From the NCBI RefSeq assembly GCF_000368865.1, contig NZ_KB849726.1:213716-277715 (forward strand): a DNA stretch of 64,000 bases. The letters are read 5' to 3'. Made by a program: the position numbers and the translations under genes. Positions 1 to 8,185 of this stretch are shown here, one piece after another. The stretch comes from Acinetobacter bouvetii DSM 14964 = CIP 107468 (GTDB lineage: Bacteria; Pseudomonadota; Gammaproteobacteria; Pseudomonadales; Moraxellaceae). Numbering within the stretch: position 1 is the first letter of the stretch; each line of letters opens with the position of its first letter. The notes beneath the pieces were generated by a model. That model had not been told where the DNA came from and did no database searches. It was given only the letters and a program-made list of their open reading frames with translations.

Positions 1-91
1 TTCAGCCATTCAGCCATTCAGCCATTCAGCCATTCAGCCATTCAGCCATTCAGCCAATGACAGAAATTCAACTAATGAAAGAAATTCAGCC
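1..91. repeat. 8-bp tandem repeat, seven copies, plus degenerate 18-bp repeat
   Basis: Seven perfect copies of TTCAGCCA fill bases 1-56, and the window edge cuts the array, so the true copy number may be higher. Bases 57-91 hold two related 18-base units that begin AATGACAGAAATTCA and AATGAAAGAAATTCA. The unit length is not a multiple of three. On the plus strand all three frames stay open through the array, while every minus-strand frame meets TGA once per 24 bases. The array may be the 3' end of an off-window plus-strand gene (frames close at 58-60 or 95-97) or an intergenic repeat downstream of the crotonase gene. Confidence 0.9.
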
Positions 92-122
92 GCATGAATG
101 GTTTTGAGCAGCTAGCCTTAAA

Positions 123-923
123 TTACTGCCCTTTAAATTGAGGCGCTCTGCGCTGCAGCATCGCCATCACGCCTTCCTGTGCATCTTGACTGTGCAGCAG
201 CGGGTTCAAATGCTGCTGCAATTGCGCAAAAGCAGTTTCGGGGCCATGCAGCGCGGCTTCCTGCGCCGAAGCCAGTGTCGCTTGAACCGCTAAAGGCGCT
301 GCGCGGCAAATGTGTTCCGCCAATTCAATCGCGCGGGCCAGCGGCGATGCCTCGGTAATCTCGGTAATCAGGTTTAAGTCTAAGGCGGTGTGCGCATTAA
401 AACTGTCGCCGGTCAGCAGATAGCGCATGGCTTTGGCCCAGCCGGCAGCCTGTACAAAGCGCACGGTGGCGCCGCCGAAAGGTAAAATGCCGCGCTGCAC
501 TTCCATTTGCGCAAATTGGCAGTTGTCTTGCGCAATCACCAAATCTGCATTCAGCATCAGTTCAATGCCTGCGGTATAGCAGTAGCCTTGCACAGCGGCA
601 ATCACAGGTTTGCTGCGCTTGCGGGAAGTGGTGCCCCAAGGGTTAATTTGAGTGTCCGGAAAATCGAAAACACCTGATGTGAGCTTAGGCTGAAGTTCCA
701 CTAAATCCAGTCCCGCGGTAAAGTGTTCACCATGCGCAAAAATCACCGCACAGAGTAAATCGGGATGATCTTCATATTCGGTCAGCGCCAGCGATAAGTC
801 ATGAATCATATGGCTGTCAAAGGCATTGCGCTTTTCAGCACGGTCCAGTCCAATCAGCATCAGCTGTCCGCGGATCTCCCGGCTGACTTTGCCTTGGCTG
901 CTGTGTTCTTGCAGTTCCATCAT
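123..923 (-). CDS. Enoyl-CoA hydratase/isomerase (crotonase) family protein
   Basis: The 266-residue protein has the length and fold landmarks of crotonases. There is an N-terminal LIGLDRAEKRNAFD block, the first oxyanion-hole segment EHFTAGLDL near residue 68, the second near residue 110-125 (AVQGYCYTAGIELMLNADL), and a RGILPFGGA segment near 143-152. Crotonases hydrate, isomerise or cleave acyl-CoA thioesters. The precise substrate cannot be read from the sequence. The start at 923 is preceded by AAGGAACTGC, a good ribosome site; a second Met follows immediately. The gene is transcribed alone, and a palindrome at 970-979 in its upstream region could be an operator. Family assignment is firm, role in fatty-acid or aromatic degradation is inference. 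Confidence 0.85.
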   Translation of the reverse strand: MMELQEHSSQGKVSREIRGQLMLIGLDRAEKRNAFDSHMIHDLSLALTEYEDHPDLLCAVIFAHGEHFTAGLDLVELQPKLTSGVFDFPDTQINPWGTTSRKRSKPVIAAVQGYCYTAGIELMLNADLVIAQDNCQFAQMEVQRGILPFGGATVRFVQAAGWAKAMRYLLTGDSFNAHTALDLNLITEITEASPLARAIELAEHICRAAPLAVQATLASAQEAALHGPETAFAQLQQHLNPLLHSQDAQEGVMAMLQRRAPQFKGQ

Positions 924-969
924 GCAGTTCCTTTTTTTTTGATCATTCTTTAGGCTGAATTTATTTTTA

Positions 970-979
970 AACGATCGTT
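970..979. promoter_or_regulatory. 10-bp perfect palindrome AACGATCGTT upstream of crotonase gene
   Basis: AACGATCGTT lies 47 bases upstream of the crotonase start in the intergenic region shared with the divergent gene at 1131. It has the size and symmetry of the core of a TetR-family operator. No regulator gene lies beside it, so binding is inference only. Confidence 0.3.
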
Positions 980-1130
980 AGAATACTGTCAATGCAATAA
1001 AAGTGACTGCGCCATTCAAATAGGGCCGCGCGCCGGATTCACCGTTTTAAGTTCAGTCATGCAAACGCCGCGGTGTGTGTTATAAGCGCTATACTAGGGG
1101 AAAATTGAAAAATTTTGTTGAGGATGAAAG

Positions 1131-1427
1131 ATGCTCATCGACTTTCAGCACGAACAGCAGAAAAAATTTGATGCGCTGGCGTTTGATATTTTGCAGCAGC
1201 CCGGCGCTTATTTAAGTTTTGACTGCATCAGTGATTTTTATCAGGCGGATTGGCTGCAGCAGTTCCCTAAGGGCACCGTGTGGTCGGCAACCGGCTTGGA
1301 TGACGGCGCAGAGGAATACTGCATCCGTATTGAGTATAAAACGCAGTTTTTATGGATTGATTATGCCGAAAATAGGCTGTCGGTACTGTATGAGAAAGCG
1401 GGTGAAAAGCATCTGTATCAATCTTAG
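1131..1427 (+). CDS. Conserved hypothetical protein, 98 aa
   Basis: A small, acidic, probably cytoplasmic protein with many aromatic residues (five Trp, several Tyr and Phe) and no membrane segment or signal peptide. The start is supported by GAGGATGAAAG directly before the ATG. I do not recognise a domain. It lies divergently from the crotonase gene. It is likely real because the codon use matches the neighbours and the ribosome site is strong. The overlapping frame-shifted ORF at 1219-1476 is a shadow. Function unknown. Confidence 0.65.
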   Translation: MLIDFQHEQQKKFDALAFDILQQPGAYLSFDCISDFYQADWLQQFPKGTVWSATGLDDGAEEYCIRIEYKTQFLWIDYAENRLSVLYEKAGEKHLYQS

Positions 1428-1660
1428 CGGAGCGGCTGCGCTGTGCGGGTTAGGATGCGCATGCTATTTTTTTTGACAACAGATCTTTTTGAGTCCGGCT
1501 GCAGAAGAATATCAGGCCGCATATTGGGGGTGGCATTGCTGCGAAAATTGACTGCATTTGAGTCAATGACAGCCCAAAAATAACAGGATTTAATACGCCG
1601 CAAGCTGTATTGTGCATCAGCAATAAAAACAAATAAAGTAACTAAGAATAGGAAAGTAAA

Positions 1661-2158
1661 ATGGCGCATCAATTTACGGTGAATGCTGCAATTCAGGGCG
1701 TTTCATTGGATGATTTTAAACGCTTGGCCGAAAATATTTCATTGCACGAGGCTGTGTGCAGACGAATTCCCGGTGAAAATTTAGAAATTTTAGAATCGCA
1801 AAAAGCCGGCGATATTTATACGCTAAAGCGCGCGTATAATTTAGAAGTGAATCTTCCAGATGTCGCAAAAAAGTTCTTAAAGGATGCATTCCGCTTAAAG
1901 CGTACCGATGTCAGCAATTTAGCTCAAATGACTTCGGTGGTGACTTTAGATCCGAATTTGCCTTTAGAGGCCAACTGTCAGCGCAGCGTCACTGGCGATG
2001 ATTCGCAAATTAACTTTCAGCTGGAATGGACCGTGAAAGTGAAGGTGCCTTTGATTGGCGGGATGCTGGAAAAGCATGCAGAAGGCGAAATCCGCCGTTT
2101 CAGCCAGCTGGAAATTGAGATTGTGGAAGATGAGCTGCGCAAGAATTTAAAGGCTTAA
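1661..2158 (+). CDS. DUF2505-like protein, 165 aa
   Basis: The protein begins MAHQFTVNAAIQG and consists of alternating beta strands and short helices, with no signal peptide and no membrane segment. Length and pattern fit the DUF2505 family, which belongs to the START/SRPBCC-like ligand-binding fold. AGGAAAGTAAA precedes the start. A strong bidirectional terminator follows at 2223-2251. The family has no defined function. The DUF label is from memory of the family and should be treated as likely, not certain. Confidence 0.65.
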   Translation: MAHQFTVNAAIQGVSLDDFKRLAENISLHEAVCRRIPGENLEILESQKAGDIYTLKRAYNLEVNLPDVAKKFLKDAFRLKRTDVSNLAQMTSVVTLDPNLPLEANCQRSVTGDDSQINFQLEWTVKVKVPLIGGMLEKHAEGEIRRFSQLEIEIVEDELRKNLKA

Positions 2159-2222
2159 ACTCTGAATATTTGAGTGCTGAAAGCTGCGGTGCATGTATGT
2201 TTAGCCATACAGGCCTAAGCTG

Positions 2223-2251
2223 AAAAAAGAGCGGATCGGCCGCTCTTTTTT
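2223..2251. terminator. Bidirectional terminator hairpin
   Basis: A perfect 12-bp stem AAAAAAGAGCGG / CCGCTCTTTTTT with a 5-base loop sits between the convergent DUF2505-like gene and the MHS transporter gene. Confidence 0.9.
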
Positions 2252-2275
2252 ATTTTTAAATTTCAGTGATTGTGT

Positions 2276-3589
2276 TTAGCTGAACTCTGTTTCTGCGGCA
2301 TTGCTTTGGCTGGCCGCCTGCTTTTCAAAACGCGCCCGGTACAGCAGAGCAGTTAAAAATGCTGCCAAGCACACCGCCCAAATGTAGTACAAGGCGCCAA
2401 TTTTGCTGTAGGCGCTGAGCCATTGAACCAAAGGCAAGGTCATGCCGCCAGCAATCGCATAGGCCAGGTTATAGGAAAAAGAGATGCCTGAGAAACGGAT
2501 CTGCGCAGGGAACATTTTCACCATGCTGTAAGACACCATGCCAACAGTACCTGAACTGAAGCCCAGCAGCATATACAGCATAAATACGGTCGATGGCGCG
2601 ACATGGCCTAGGCTGTTATAAAACACGCCAGCTATTGCCGCCACAGACAATGAGCCGAACAGCATGACTCTGCCTGCACCCAAACGGTCCGCCAATAAGC
2701 CTGCAGCTATACAGCCTGCCATCTGCATGACAATGGCTGCGCTTTGCATTTTAAACGCATCCGCGCGTTCAAAGCCGAAAGCGCCAGTCAGCAGGTTCGG
2801 CATGGCTAAAATCAGCACCACCACGCAGCCTGTTAAGAACCAGGTAAACAGCATGCCTATGGCCACGGCGGTTTTGTGCTCTGCCAAAACCTGTTTTACC
2901 GGCAGCTCTTTCGCTAGGGCTTTTTTCGCTTGCATGGCTTTAAACACAGGGGTTTCTTTTAGGTAGCTGCGCAGATACAGCGCCACAAAGCCAAAAATGC
3001 CGCCAACGATAAATGGAATGCGCCAGGCCCAGCCATGAATTTCGGTTTCACTGAATTTAAGCGAAATAAACAGCGACATCAGTGCGCCCAGCAGGATGCC
3101 TAAAGACAGCCCAGCAGTCAGCAAGCCATTGGCAATGCCGATTTTCTTTTCCGGCACATGCTCTGAAACAAAAGTCCATGCTGCTGGAATTTCACCGCCA
3201 ATGGCAATGCCCTGCACCACGCGCATCAGCAATAAAAGAACAGGAGCCGCATAGCCAATGCTTTCAAAGGTCGGCATCACCCCAATCATTAAGGTCGGCA
3301 TTGCCATAAGCAAAATAGACAGGCTGAATAAGCGCTTGCGGCCAATCAAGTCGCCAAAATGCGCCATGACCACACCGCCTAGCGGGCGGAAAAAATACCC
3401 CGCTGCAAAAATGCCGTAGGTATTCAGCATGGCCCAAAATGGGCTGAGTGTGCTGGGAAAAAATAATTCAGAAATGATTTTGGCGTAAAAAACATAAATC
3501 ACAAAATCATAGAATTCCAAGGCGCCGCCTAAGGAGGAAAGCCCCAGTGTGCGTTTGTCTTCATTGGTCAAGCGTGGCTGAATGTCCAT
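2276..3589 (-). CDS. MFS transporter, metabolite:H+ symporter (MHS/ProP-like) family
   Basis: A 437-residue integral membrane protein with about 12 hydrophobic segments. MHS landmarks are the N-terminal GALEFYDFVIYVFYA helix, the loop 2-3 motif A variant GDLIGRKR (about residues 78-85), and MRVVQGIAIGGEIPAAW in helix 4. Members of the family import organic acids or osmolytes with protons. The actual substrate cannot be deduced. The ATG at 3589 begins MDIQPRLTNEDKRTLG, a typical cytoplasmic leader. It is transcribed alone and ends against the terminator at 2223-2251. Confidence 0.85.
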   Translation of the reverse strand: MDIQPRLTNEDKRTLGLSSLGGALEFYDFVIYVFYAKIISELFFPSTLSPFWAMLNTYGIFAAGYFFRPLGGVVMAHFGDLIGRKRLFSLSILLMAMPTLMIGVMPTFESIGYAAPVLLLLMRVVQGIAIGGEIPAAWTFVSEHVPEKKIGIANGLLTAGLSLGILLGALMSLFISLKFSETEIHGWAWRIPFIVGGIFGFVALYLRSYLKETPVFKAMQAKKALAKELPVKQVLAEHKTAVAIGMLFTWFLTGCVVVLILAMPNLLTGAFGFERADAFKMQSAAIVMQMAGCIAAGLLADRLGAGRVMLFGSLSVAAIAGVFYNSLGHVAPSTVFMLYMLLGFSSGTVGMVSYSMVKMFPAQIRFSGISFSYNLAYAIAGGMTLPLVQWLSAYSKIGALYYIWAVCLAAFLTALLYRARFEKQAASQSNAAETEFS

Positions 3590-3748
3590 GCAGATTTACC
3601 ATGTGCGGTTGGCTGTTAATAAACTGAAATTTTAAAGAACTGAGAAATTGTTGAATAATCAATCTTTATTGCATCGTAAATAACTTTTTTTTATCAAACT
3701 GTAAAATTTATATTATTTAAATGGAAATTTTTTTGTATGGGGCGGCCT

Positions 3749-3952
3749 TTAAAGCCGGATAAACCTTGGGGCGAGAATCAGCAAAAGGCCGATAGCCGTC
3801 ATGACTGCCGCGCTGTCAATAAAATAAGGGTAGATCATCAGCGCCAAACCGCAGACGAGGGGAAGCGTCTGCTGCTGTTTTTTGCCGTAAATAAAATAGC
3901 CAAAGCCGATTGAACTAAAAACGACACTGAGCAATAGCGCTGCTGTATTCAT
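3749..3952 (-). CDS. Small two-helix membrane protein, 67 aa
   Basis: Starting at 3952 (MNTAALLLSVVFSSIGFGYF), the protein has two hydrophobic segments, about residues 4-21 and 32-60, separated by a basic YGKKQQQ loop. A longer reading frame begins at 4012, but TTAGGGGGAATTGCA directly before the Met at 3952 is a much better ribosome site. Similar short proteins in Acinetobacter are annotated loosely as amino-acid transport protein; nothing in the sequence proves that. It lies 86 bases downstream of the DedA gene on the same strand and may be co-transcribed. Confidence 0.65.
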   Translation of the reverse strand: MNTAALLLSVVFSSIGFGYFIYGKKQQQTLPLVCGLALMIYPYFIDSAAVMTAIGLLLILAPRFIRL

Positions 3953-4038
3953 TGCAATTCCCCCTAAATAATTTGAGGTATACCAAAGCGTGATGAAGCC
4001 AGCCTTAAACAAGAGCGCTTGTTTATTGCTCTGTACGC

Positions 4039-4617
4039 TTATTCAGAATGATCCTGCAATTTAACGACTCTGCCGTAGATGATGCGGGCGATAATAATGC
4101 AGCTGATGACGGCGGCGATAATGATGATTTTCTTTTGATGCGGCAGGAGCATATGCCAAAACACATGCAGCCAATGGCTGACCTGCATGCCAACACTGAT
4201 CACGACAAAGGCCCAGATAAAGCTGGCCAGTAGATTGACGGCCAAATAGCGCATTGCGGGATAGCGCAGAATGCCGAAACTCATGGGAATAATCGTTCTG
4301 AGGCCCCATAAAAAGCGCATCAGTAAAATAGACAGGGTTGGAAAGCGGACAATCATTTGGCTGGCGCGTTTAAACTTTTTATTCAGCTTTGGGCGGCTGC
4401 GGATGAAATTGTAGCCATATCTATAGCCGATAAAATAATAAAACTGATCCCCGAGAAAGCCGCCAAACATCGCAATGCCAACCAGCGGCCAAAAAGACAA
4501 AATGTGCTGATGCACGGCATACGCGCCAAGCATGAGCACGGTTTCGCCTTCAAAAAAAGAACCGATTAAAACAGCAAGATAGCCGTAATGCTGCACCAGC
4601 GAGGACCAGTCAAACAT
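4039..4617 (-). CDS. DedA family membrane protein
   Basis: The 192-residue protein has the DedA/SNARE-associated signature: an F-E-G-E motif in the first re-entrant helix (GSFFEGETVLMLGAY, about residues 19-33), GDQFYYFIGYRYG (about 56-68), and R-x3-P in FLWGLRTIIPMSFGILR. DedA proteins are inner-membrane proteins linked to proton-dependent homeostasis and lipid-carrier flipping. The specific substrate of this paralogue is unknown. The ATG at 4617 starts MFDWSSLVQHYGYLAV, the usual short leader before the first helix. A small membrane protein gene follows downstream. Confidence 0.85.
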   Translation of the reverse strand: MFDWSSLVQHYGYLAVLIGSFFEGETVLMLGAYAVHQHILSFWPLVGIAMFGGFLGDQFYYFIGYRYGYNFIRSRPKLNKKFKRASQMIVRFPTLSILLMRFLWGLRTIIPMSFGILRYPAMRYLAVNLLASFIWAFVVISVGMQVSHWLHVFWHMLLPHQKKIIIIAAVISCIIIARIIYGRVVKLQDHSE

Positions 4618-4766
4618 AGGGAGTTTACTTATCAGTGAATGAGGAATCTTGCAGAAGCGGTCTGTTTTATCCTACTAAGCTTAAGCTATGATTAAAGCAT
4701 GCAAAATATTCATAGACTTTTTTCTGTACAGTCTAGTTTACGCCTTTCATTCGCAAGAGATCATGT

Positions 4767-5252
4767 ATGAGCACAGTATTGCCGGTCGCCCAGCGCGGCG
4801 AAGATATTTTAAGACTCAAAGCCGCCCGCGTCGCAGATGCAGAATTTAATAGCGACTGGCTCATGCAGCTGGCTTCTGCCATGCTTGTGACCATGCTGGA
4901 GCGCAGCGGTGTGGGCATTGCTGCACCGCAAGTCTATATTTCAAAGCGGGTCATTATTGTGGCTTCACGGCCAAATTTACGCTATCCCGATGCGCCTGAA
5001 ATGGACGCCGTGGTGATGGTCAATCCTGAAATTTTAGAGTTTTCGCAAGCAACGACCTTAGGTGAAGAAGGCTGTTTAAGTGTGCCGAATGAACGCGGTC
5101 AGGTACAGCGTGCACAAAGCATTAAGGTGTTGTATCACACTTTGACTGGTGAGGTGATGGAAAGCACTTTTGAAGGTTTTCCTGCGCGCATTGTGCAACA
5201 TGAAATTGATCATCTCAATGGTATTTTATTTGTCGATCGCCTGAGTGCGTAG
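4767..5252 (+). CDS. def: Peptide deformylase
   Basis: Removes the formyl group from the N-terminal Met of nascent proteins, using a bound metal. All three deformylase motifs are present: GVGIAAPQ at residues 48-55, EGCLS at 101-105 (Cys103 metal ligand), and HEIDH at 145-149 (two His ligands and catalytic Glu146). At 161 residues it has the normal length. It is not beside fmt, which is where the primary def gene usually lies, so this may be a second copy. The gene ends 14 bases from the converging AraC gene with no clear terminator between. Confidence 0.9.
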   Translation: MSTVLPVAQRGEDILRLKAARVADAEFNSDWLMQLASAMLVTMLERSGVGIAAPQVYISKRVIIVASRPNLRYPDAPEMDAVVMVNPEILEFSQATTLGEEGCLSVPNERGQVQRAQSIKVLYHTLTGEVMESTFEGFPARIVQHEIDHLNGILFVDRLSA

Positions 5253-5266
5253 GCACGAGTATCGTT

Positions 5267-6049
5267 CTATTCATCTTTATATTTAAACTGTTGCGGGGTT
5301 TGTCCCAAATGACGTTTAAACATGGTGCTAAACGCACTCGGATTACTGTAGCCGAGTGATCTTGCAATCTGCGCAACAGATTCACCACTGGCAATTTTAC
5401 TTAAGGCATGGGCAATATGCATTTGCTGAACCCATGCGCGATAAGACAACCCCGTTTCCTTTTGAAACATGCGCATCAAGGTTCTGGAACTGGTGCCAAT
5501 TTCATCTGCCCATGTGCTTAAATCTTTTAACTGATCGGGCGTACTTAATAGTGCTTGGCAAATATTCATTAAGCGTTTGTCTTGTGGCCACGGAATTTGA
5601 ATGGGCAACAGATTGGCTTTATGAATTTCATCAAAAATTAAAATCTGTAAAGATCGAGACAGTTCATCAGAGCTAATCAGTTCGGAGGGTGGAATGTGTT
5701 CAATCGCATTGAGTCGAATCAAGAGTTCATGCAATAACTTACTGACCCGAATAATAAAACAATGTTGCCCAAGCAGTGCAGCCGCATCGGCTTGAACCAA
5801 TGCGGTATTGAGCTTAACTCGACTTAATGAAATCACACTATGCTCAACATGGGTCGGAATCCATAGCGCGCACATCGGCGGCACGATCCAGACATGATTT
5901 GGGGTGAACACCTGAATCATTCCTGTCGAAGCATACAGAAACTGCGCCCGCGAATGTGTATGCGCAGGGGTAATTTCCCGATAGGTATGCTCAGAAGAGA
6001 GTCCAATCACCAATTCGGACATTTCGGTTTGAATCAGAGAATTTGGCAT
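5267..6049 (-). CDS. AraC family transcriptional regulator
   Basis: A 260-residue regulator from the Met at 6049 (MPNSLIQTEMSELV). The N-terminal half is a cupin-like sensing domain (HTHSRAQFLYASTG, then WIVPPMCALWIPTHVEHS). The C-terminal 100 residues are the double helix-turn-helix of AraC proteins: GTSSRTLMRMFQKETGLSYR and IARSLGYSNPSAFSTMFKRH. The open frame extends to 6166, but upstream Mets would overlap the divergent transporter. It probably controls the divergent fsr-like gene 104 bases away, inferred from orientation only. Both genes use somewhat fewer GGC/GCC-type codons than neighbours, so acquisition as a unit is possible. Confidence 0.85.
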   Translation of the reverse strand: MPNSLIQTEMSELVIGLSSEHTYREITPAHTHSRAQFLYASTGMIQVFTPNHVWIVPPMCALWIPTHVEHSVISLSRVKLNTALVQADAAALLGQHCFIIRVSKLLHELLIRLNAIEHIPPSELISSDELSRSLQILIFDEIHKANLLPIQIPWPQDKRLMNICQALLSTPDQLKDLSTWADEIGTSSRTLMRMFQKETGLSYRAWVQQMHIAHALSKIASGESVAQIARSLGYSNPSAFSTMFKRHLGQTPQQFKYKDE

Positions 6050-6153
6050 GTGTGTCTTTAAATTGTCAGTTATACAATGATTATTGGAAGATAGTCTTAT
6101 GAATGACATTTTACAATCAATGCCTGATGAAAAATACATGGAGTTTGCGAGGT

Positions 6154-7374
6154 ATGTCGTCTTCAATTCAAATGAAAGAGGGTATGGGCGAAGCTACGAT
6201 CAATGAGCAGCCGCAAGGCATGATCATAAAAGTAGTGGGGGCTGTGGCGGTTGCGCATCTGCTCAATGACTTGATTCAAGCCGTTCTACCAGCCATTTAT
6301 CCGATGCTGAAAACCAATTTCTCCTTAAGCTTTGCGCAAGTCGGATTGATTTCATTGGTTTATCAAATTACGGCATCGCTACTGCAACCTTGGATTGGAC
6401 TCTATACCGACAAACATCCGAAACCATATTTACTGCCACTCGGCATGGTAGTGACTTTTAGCGGTATTTTGTTGTTGGCGTTTTCACCGAATTTTATCGT
6501 ACTACTTATGGCCTCGGCATTGATTGGTGTGGGTTCCTCGACCTTTCATCCTGAAGCCTCACGTGTCGCGCGTATGGCTTCGGGCGGGCGCTTTGGTACA
6601 GCACAATCGACCTTTCAGGTTGGTGGCAATACGGGTACAGCCATTGGGCCTTTATTGGCAGCGCTGATCATTGTGCCCTTTGGACAGCATGCAGTGGCAT
6701 GGTTGATTGTATTTGCCTTACTGGCGATTTGGGTGCTGTTCGGTGTCAGCCGTTGGAGCATCAGCCACAGTAAAAAACAATTGGCTGCCAAAGCGCATCA
6801 AGTGCAAAGCAAACTACATGGGCGTCAACTCGTCATCGCGCTGTCGACCATTTGTGTGTTGATGTTTGCCAAATTTACTTACATCGCCAGCATCAGTAAC
6901 TATTTCACTTTTTATTTAATGCACAAGTTTCAGCTCAGTTTACAAAACGCCCAGTTACATCTCTTTGCCTTTTTGGCAGCGGTGGCACTTGGTACATTTG
7001 CCGGTGGGCCGATTGGAGACCGAATTGGGCGTAAAGCCGTGATTTGGGTGTCTTTTGTTGGCATGGCACCGTTTGCGTTGATGATGCCGCATGCCAATCT
7101 ATTTTGGACGACCATACTTTCGATTATTACTGGTTTAGTAATGTCTTCTGCCTTTGCCGCAATGGTGGTCTATGCTCAAGAAGCCGTTCCGGGACGAGTT
7201 GGCATGATTGCAGGTTTAATGTTTGGTTTAATGTTCGGTGTGAGTGGCATCGCAGCAGCAGGCTTAGGATATTTGGCCGATGTCAAAGGCATTGAATGGG
7301 TGTTTGGCATGTGTTCGTTATTGCCTTTACTCGGTTTGGCGACCTTCTTTTTACCGAAGACTCAAGCAAACTAA
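6154..7374 (+). CDS. fsr: MFS efflux transporter, fosmidomycin resistance (Fsr) type
   Basis: An inner-membrane drug:H+ antiporter of the Fsr group. The stretch GSSTFHPEASRVARMASGGR, followed by GTAQSTFQVGGN, is the group's signature, as are SISNYFTFYLM, LQNAQLHLFAFLAAVALGT and GPIGDRIGRK. The reading frame opens at 6103, but beginning at the Met at 6154 (MSSSIQMKEGMGE) gives 406 residues, the length of E. coli Fsr, with GCGAGGT just upstream. A Met at 6184 is another possibility. About 12 membrane segments. Divergent from the AraC regulator, which is its likely controller. Actual drug spectrum is not known. Confidence 0.85.
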   Translation: MSSSIQMKEGMGEATINEQPQGMIIKVVGAVAVAHLLNDLIQAVLPAIYPMLKTNFSLSFAQVGLISLVYQITASLLQPWIGLYTDKHPKPYLLPLGMVVTFSGILLLAFSPNFIVLLMASALIGVGSSTFHPEASRVARMASGGRFGTAQSTFQVGGNTGTAIGPLLAALIIVPFGQHAVAWLIVFALLAIWVLFGVSRWSISHSKKQLAAKAHQVQSKLHGRQLVIALSTICVLMFAKFTYIASISNYFTFYLMHKFQLSLQNAQLHLFAFLAAVALGTFAGGPIGDRIGRKAVIWVSFVGMAPFALMMPHANLFWTTILSIITGLVMSSAFAAMVVYAQEAVPGRVGMIAGLMFGLMFGVSGIAAAGLGYLADVKGIEWVFGMCSLLPLLGLATFFLPKTQAN

Positions 7375-7399
7375 CTGAATACTGCTGACCTTCAGTTTT

Positions 7400-7435
7400 A
7401 ATCGCGCTATCTTATCAAACGAAGATGGCGCGATT
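7400..7435 (+). terminator. Long stem-loop after the fsr-like gene
   Basis: A 14-bp stem (AATCGCGCTATCTT / AAGATGGCGCGATT, one G-T-type mismatch) with an 8-base loop. It lacks a clean T tract, so it may be a weak terminator or an mRNA end-stabilising hairpin. Confidence 0.55.
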
Positions 7436-7508
7436 GCATTTCGGCAGGATGATTATCGTTATGTAAATGCATTGGGTATGTGTGTTTTGACTTTGGAGTT
7501 TTGAAGCG

Positions 7509-7712
7509 ATGACTGATCTGAATGGTGTACTCAAATTTTCATTAGGCGTAGATCAACTTTCATTTGAAATGGATGGACAGCATATACAGCTAGATCAAGG
7601 TTTAAGCTATATACAGTCAAACAGTATGCGCCATGGGTTTCTGGATGAGCTTGCGATTGAGGCGATGATTTATGTGATTGAGGAGCTGTTAGAATCCGTT
7701 CAGATGAAGTAA
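7509..7712 (+). CDS. Small hypothetical protein, 67 aa
   Basis: A soluble, acidic 67-residue protein ending in a helix (DELAIEAMIYVIEELLESVQMK). GGAG and GAAGCG lie upstream of the ATG. It forms a pair with the next small gene, 18 bases downstream on the same strand. No domain recognised. A short alternating strand pattern (LKFSLGVDQLSFEMDGQHIQL) suggests a compact alpha+beta fold. The pair sits next to the border of the foreign island, but its base composition is that of the host. Confidence 0.55.
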   Translation: MTDLNGVLKFSLGVDQLSFEMDGQHIQLDQGLSYIQSNSMRHGFLDELAIEAMIYVIEELLESVQMK

Positions 7713-7730
7713 GCCCAACCCAAGACTGCC

Positions 7731-7964
7731 ATGACTTCAGATGGCTTATTCCAAAGAGTTTTAGCATTATTCTTTCCAGATCAGCAGCAAATTGACCGTG
7801 TGCAGCTTGAAAGTGCTTTTAATACCTTTGTTGAGCGCAGGGAATACTATGTGTCTCAAGTGGCCGATAATGGTCTTTCTAGTTTGATTTACTTTATCGT
7901 GCTGCGGGAAATGATGCATCACTGGAATGTGGTGGAGGTTAAATTAGAACAGTTTTGGTTTTGA
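7731..7964 (+). CDS. Small hypothetical protein, 77 aa
   Basis: A 77-residue soluble protein, predominantly helical, with many aromatic residues, ending in EVKLEQFWF. No clear Shine-Dalgarno precedes the ATG, and translation may be coupled to the 67-residue protein just upstream. No family recognised. The two small genes together look like a two-gene unit, possibly an immunity or toxin-antitoxin pair, but nothing seen demonstrates that. Confidence 0.5.
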   Translation: MTSDGLFQRVLALFFPDQQQIDRVQLESAFNTFVERREYYVSQVADNGLSSLIYFIVLREMMHHWNVVEVKLEQFWF

Positions 7965-8021
7965 GTGCTATTTATTATGCCAAGATTTTTAAAAGAAGAT
8001 ATAAACACCAATTGAGTTGTA

Positions 8022-8102
8022 ATGCAACCTTATAATAAAAATTTGAAACAACCGTCTCGTGATCTACGAAATAACATGACGGATGCTGAAAAGCTGTTGT
8101 GA
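8022..8102 (+). pseudogene. N-terminal remnant of a DUF559 (Vsr-like) endonuclease gene
   Basis: From the ATG at 8022 the translation runs MQPYNKNLKQPSRDLRNNMT then DAEKLL and stops at TGA 8100-8102. This is the characteristic start of DUF559 proteins (N-x-K-x-L-K ... S-R-x-L-R-x-N-M-T-D-A-E-x-L-L-W), where the next residue should be Trp; TGG has become TGA or the sequence has been replaced. The next ten codons (FIINQSKMI) no longer resemble the family, and the remaining 80-100 residues are absent. The remnant sits exactly where the AT-rich island begins. Confidence 0.7.
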
Positions 8103-8185
8103 TTTATTATTAATCAAAGTAAGATGATTTAGTTTTTTAACTGCTTAATTTATTTGTATTTATATTTAAAATTATAGGTGGCAGA

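Noticed and set aside
1424..1672. 82-residue minus-strand frame between the 98-aa gene and the DUF2505-like gene
   Set aside because: Starts inside the neighbouring gene, no ribosome site, no family resemblance; another frame overlaps it on the same strand.
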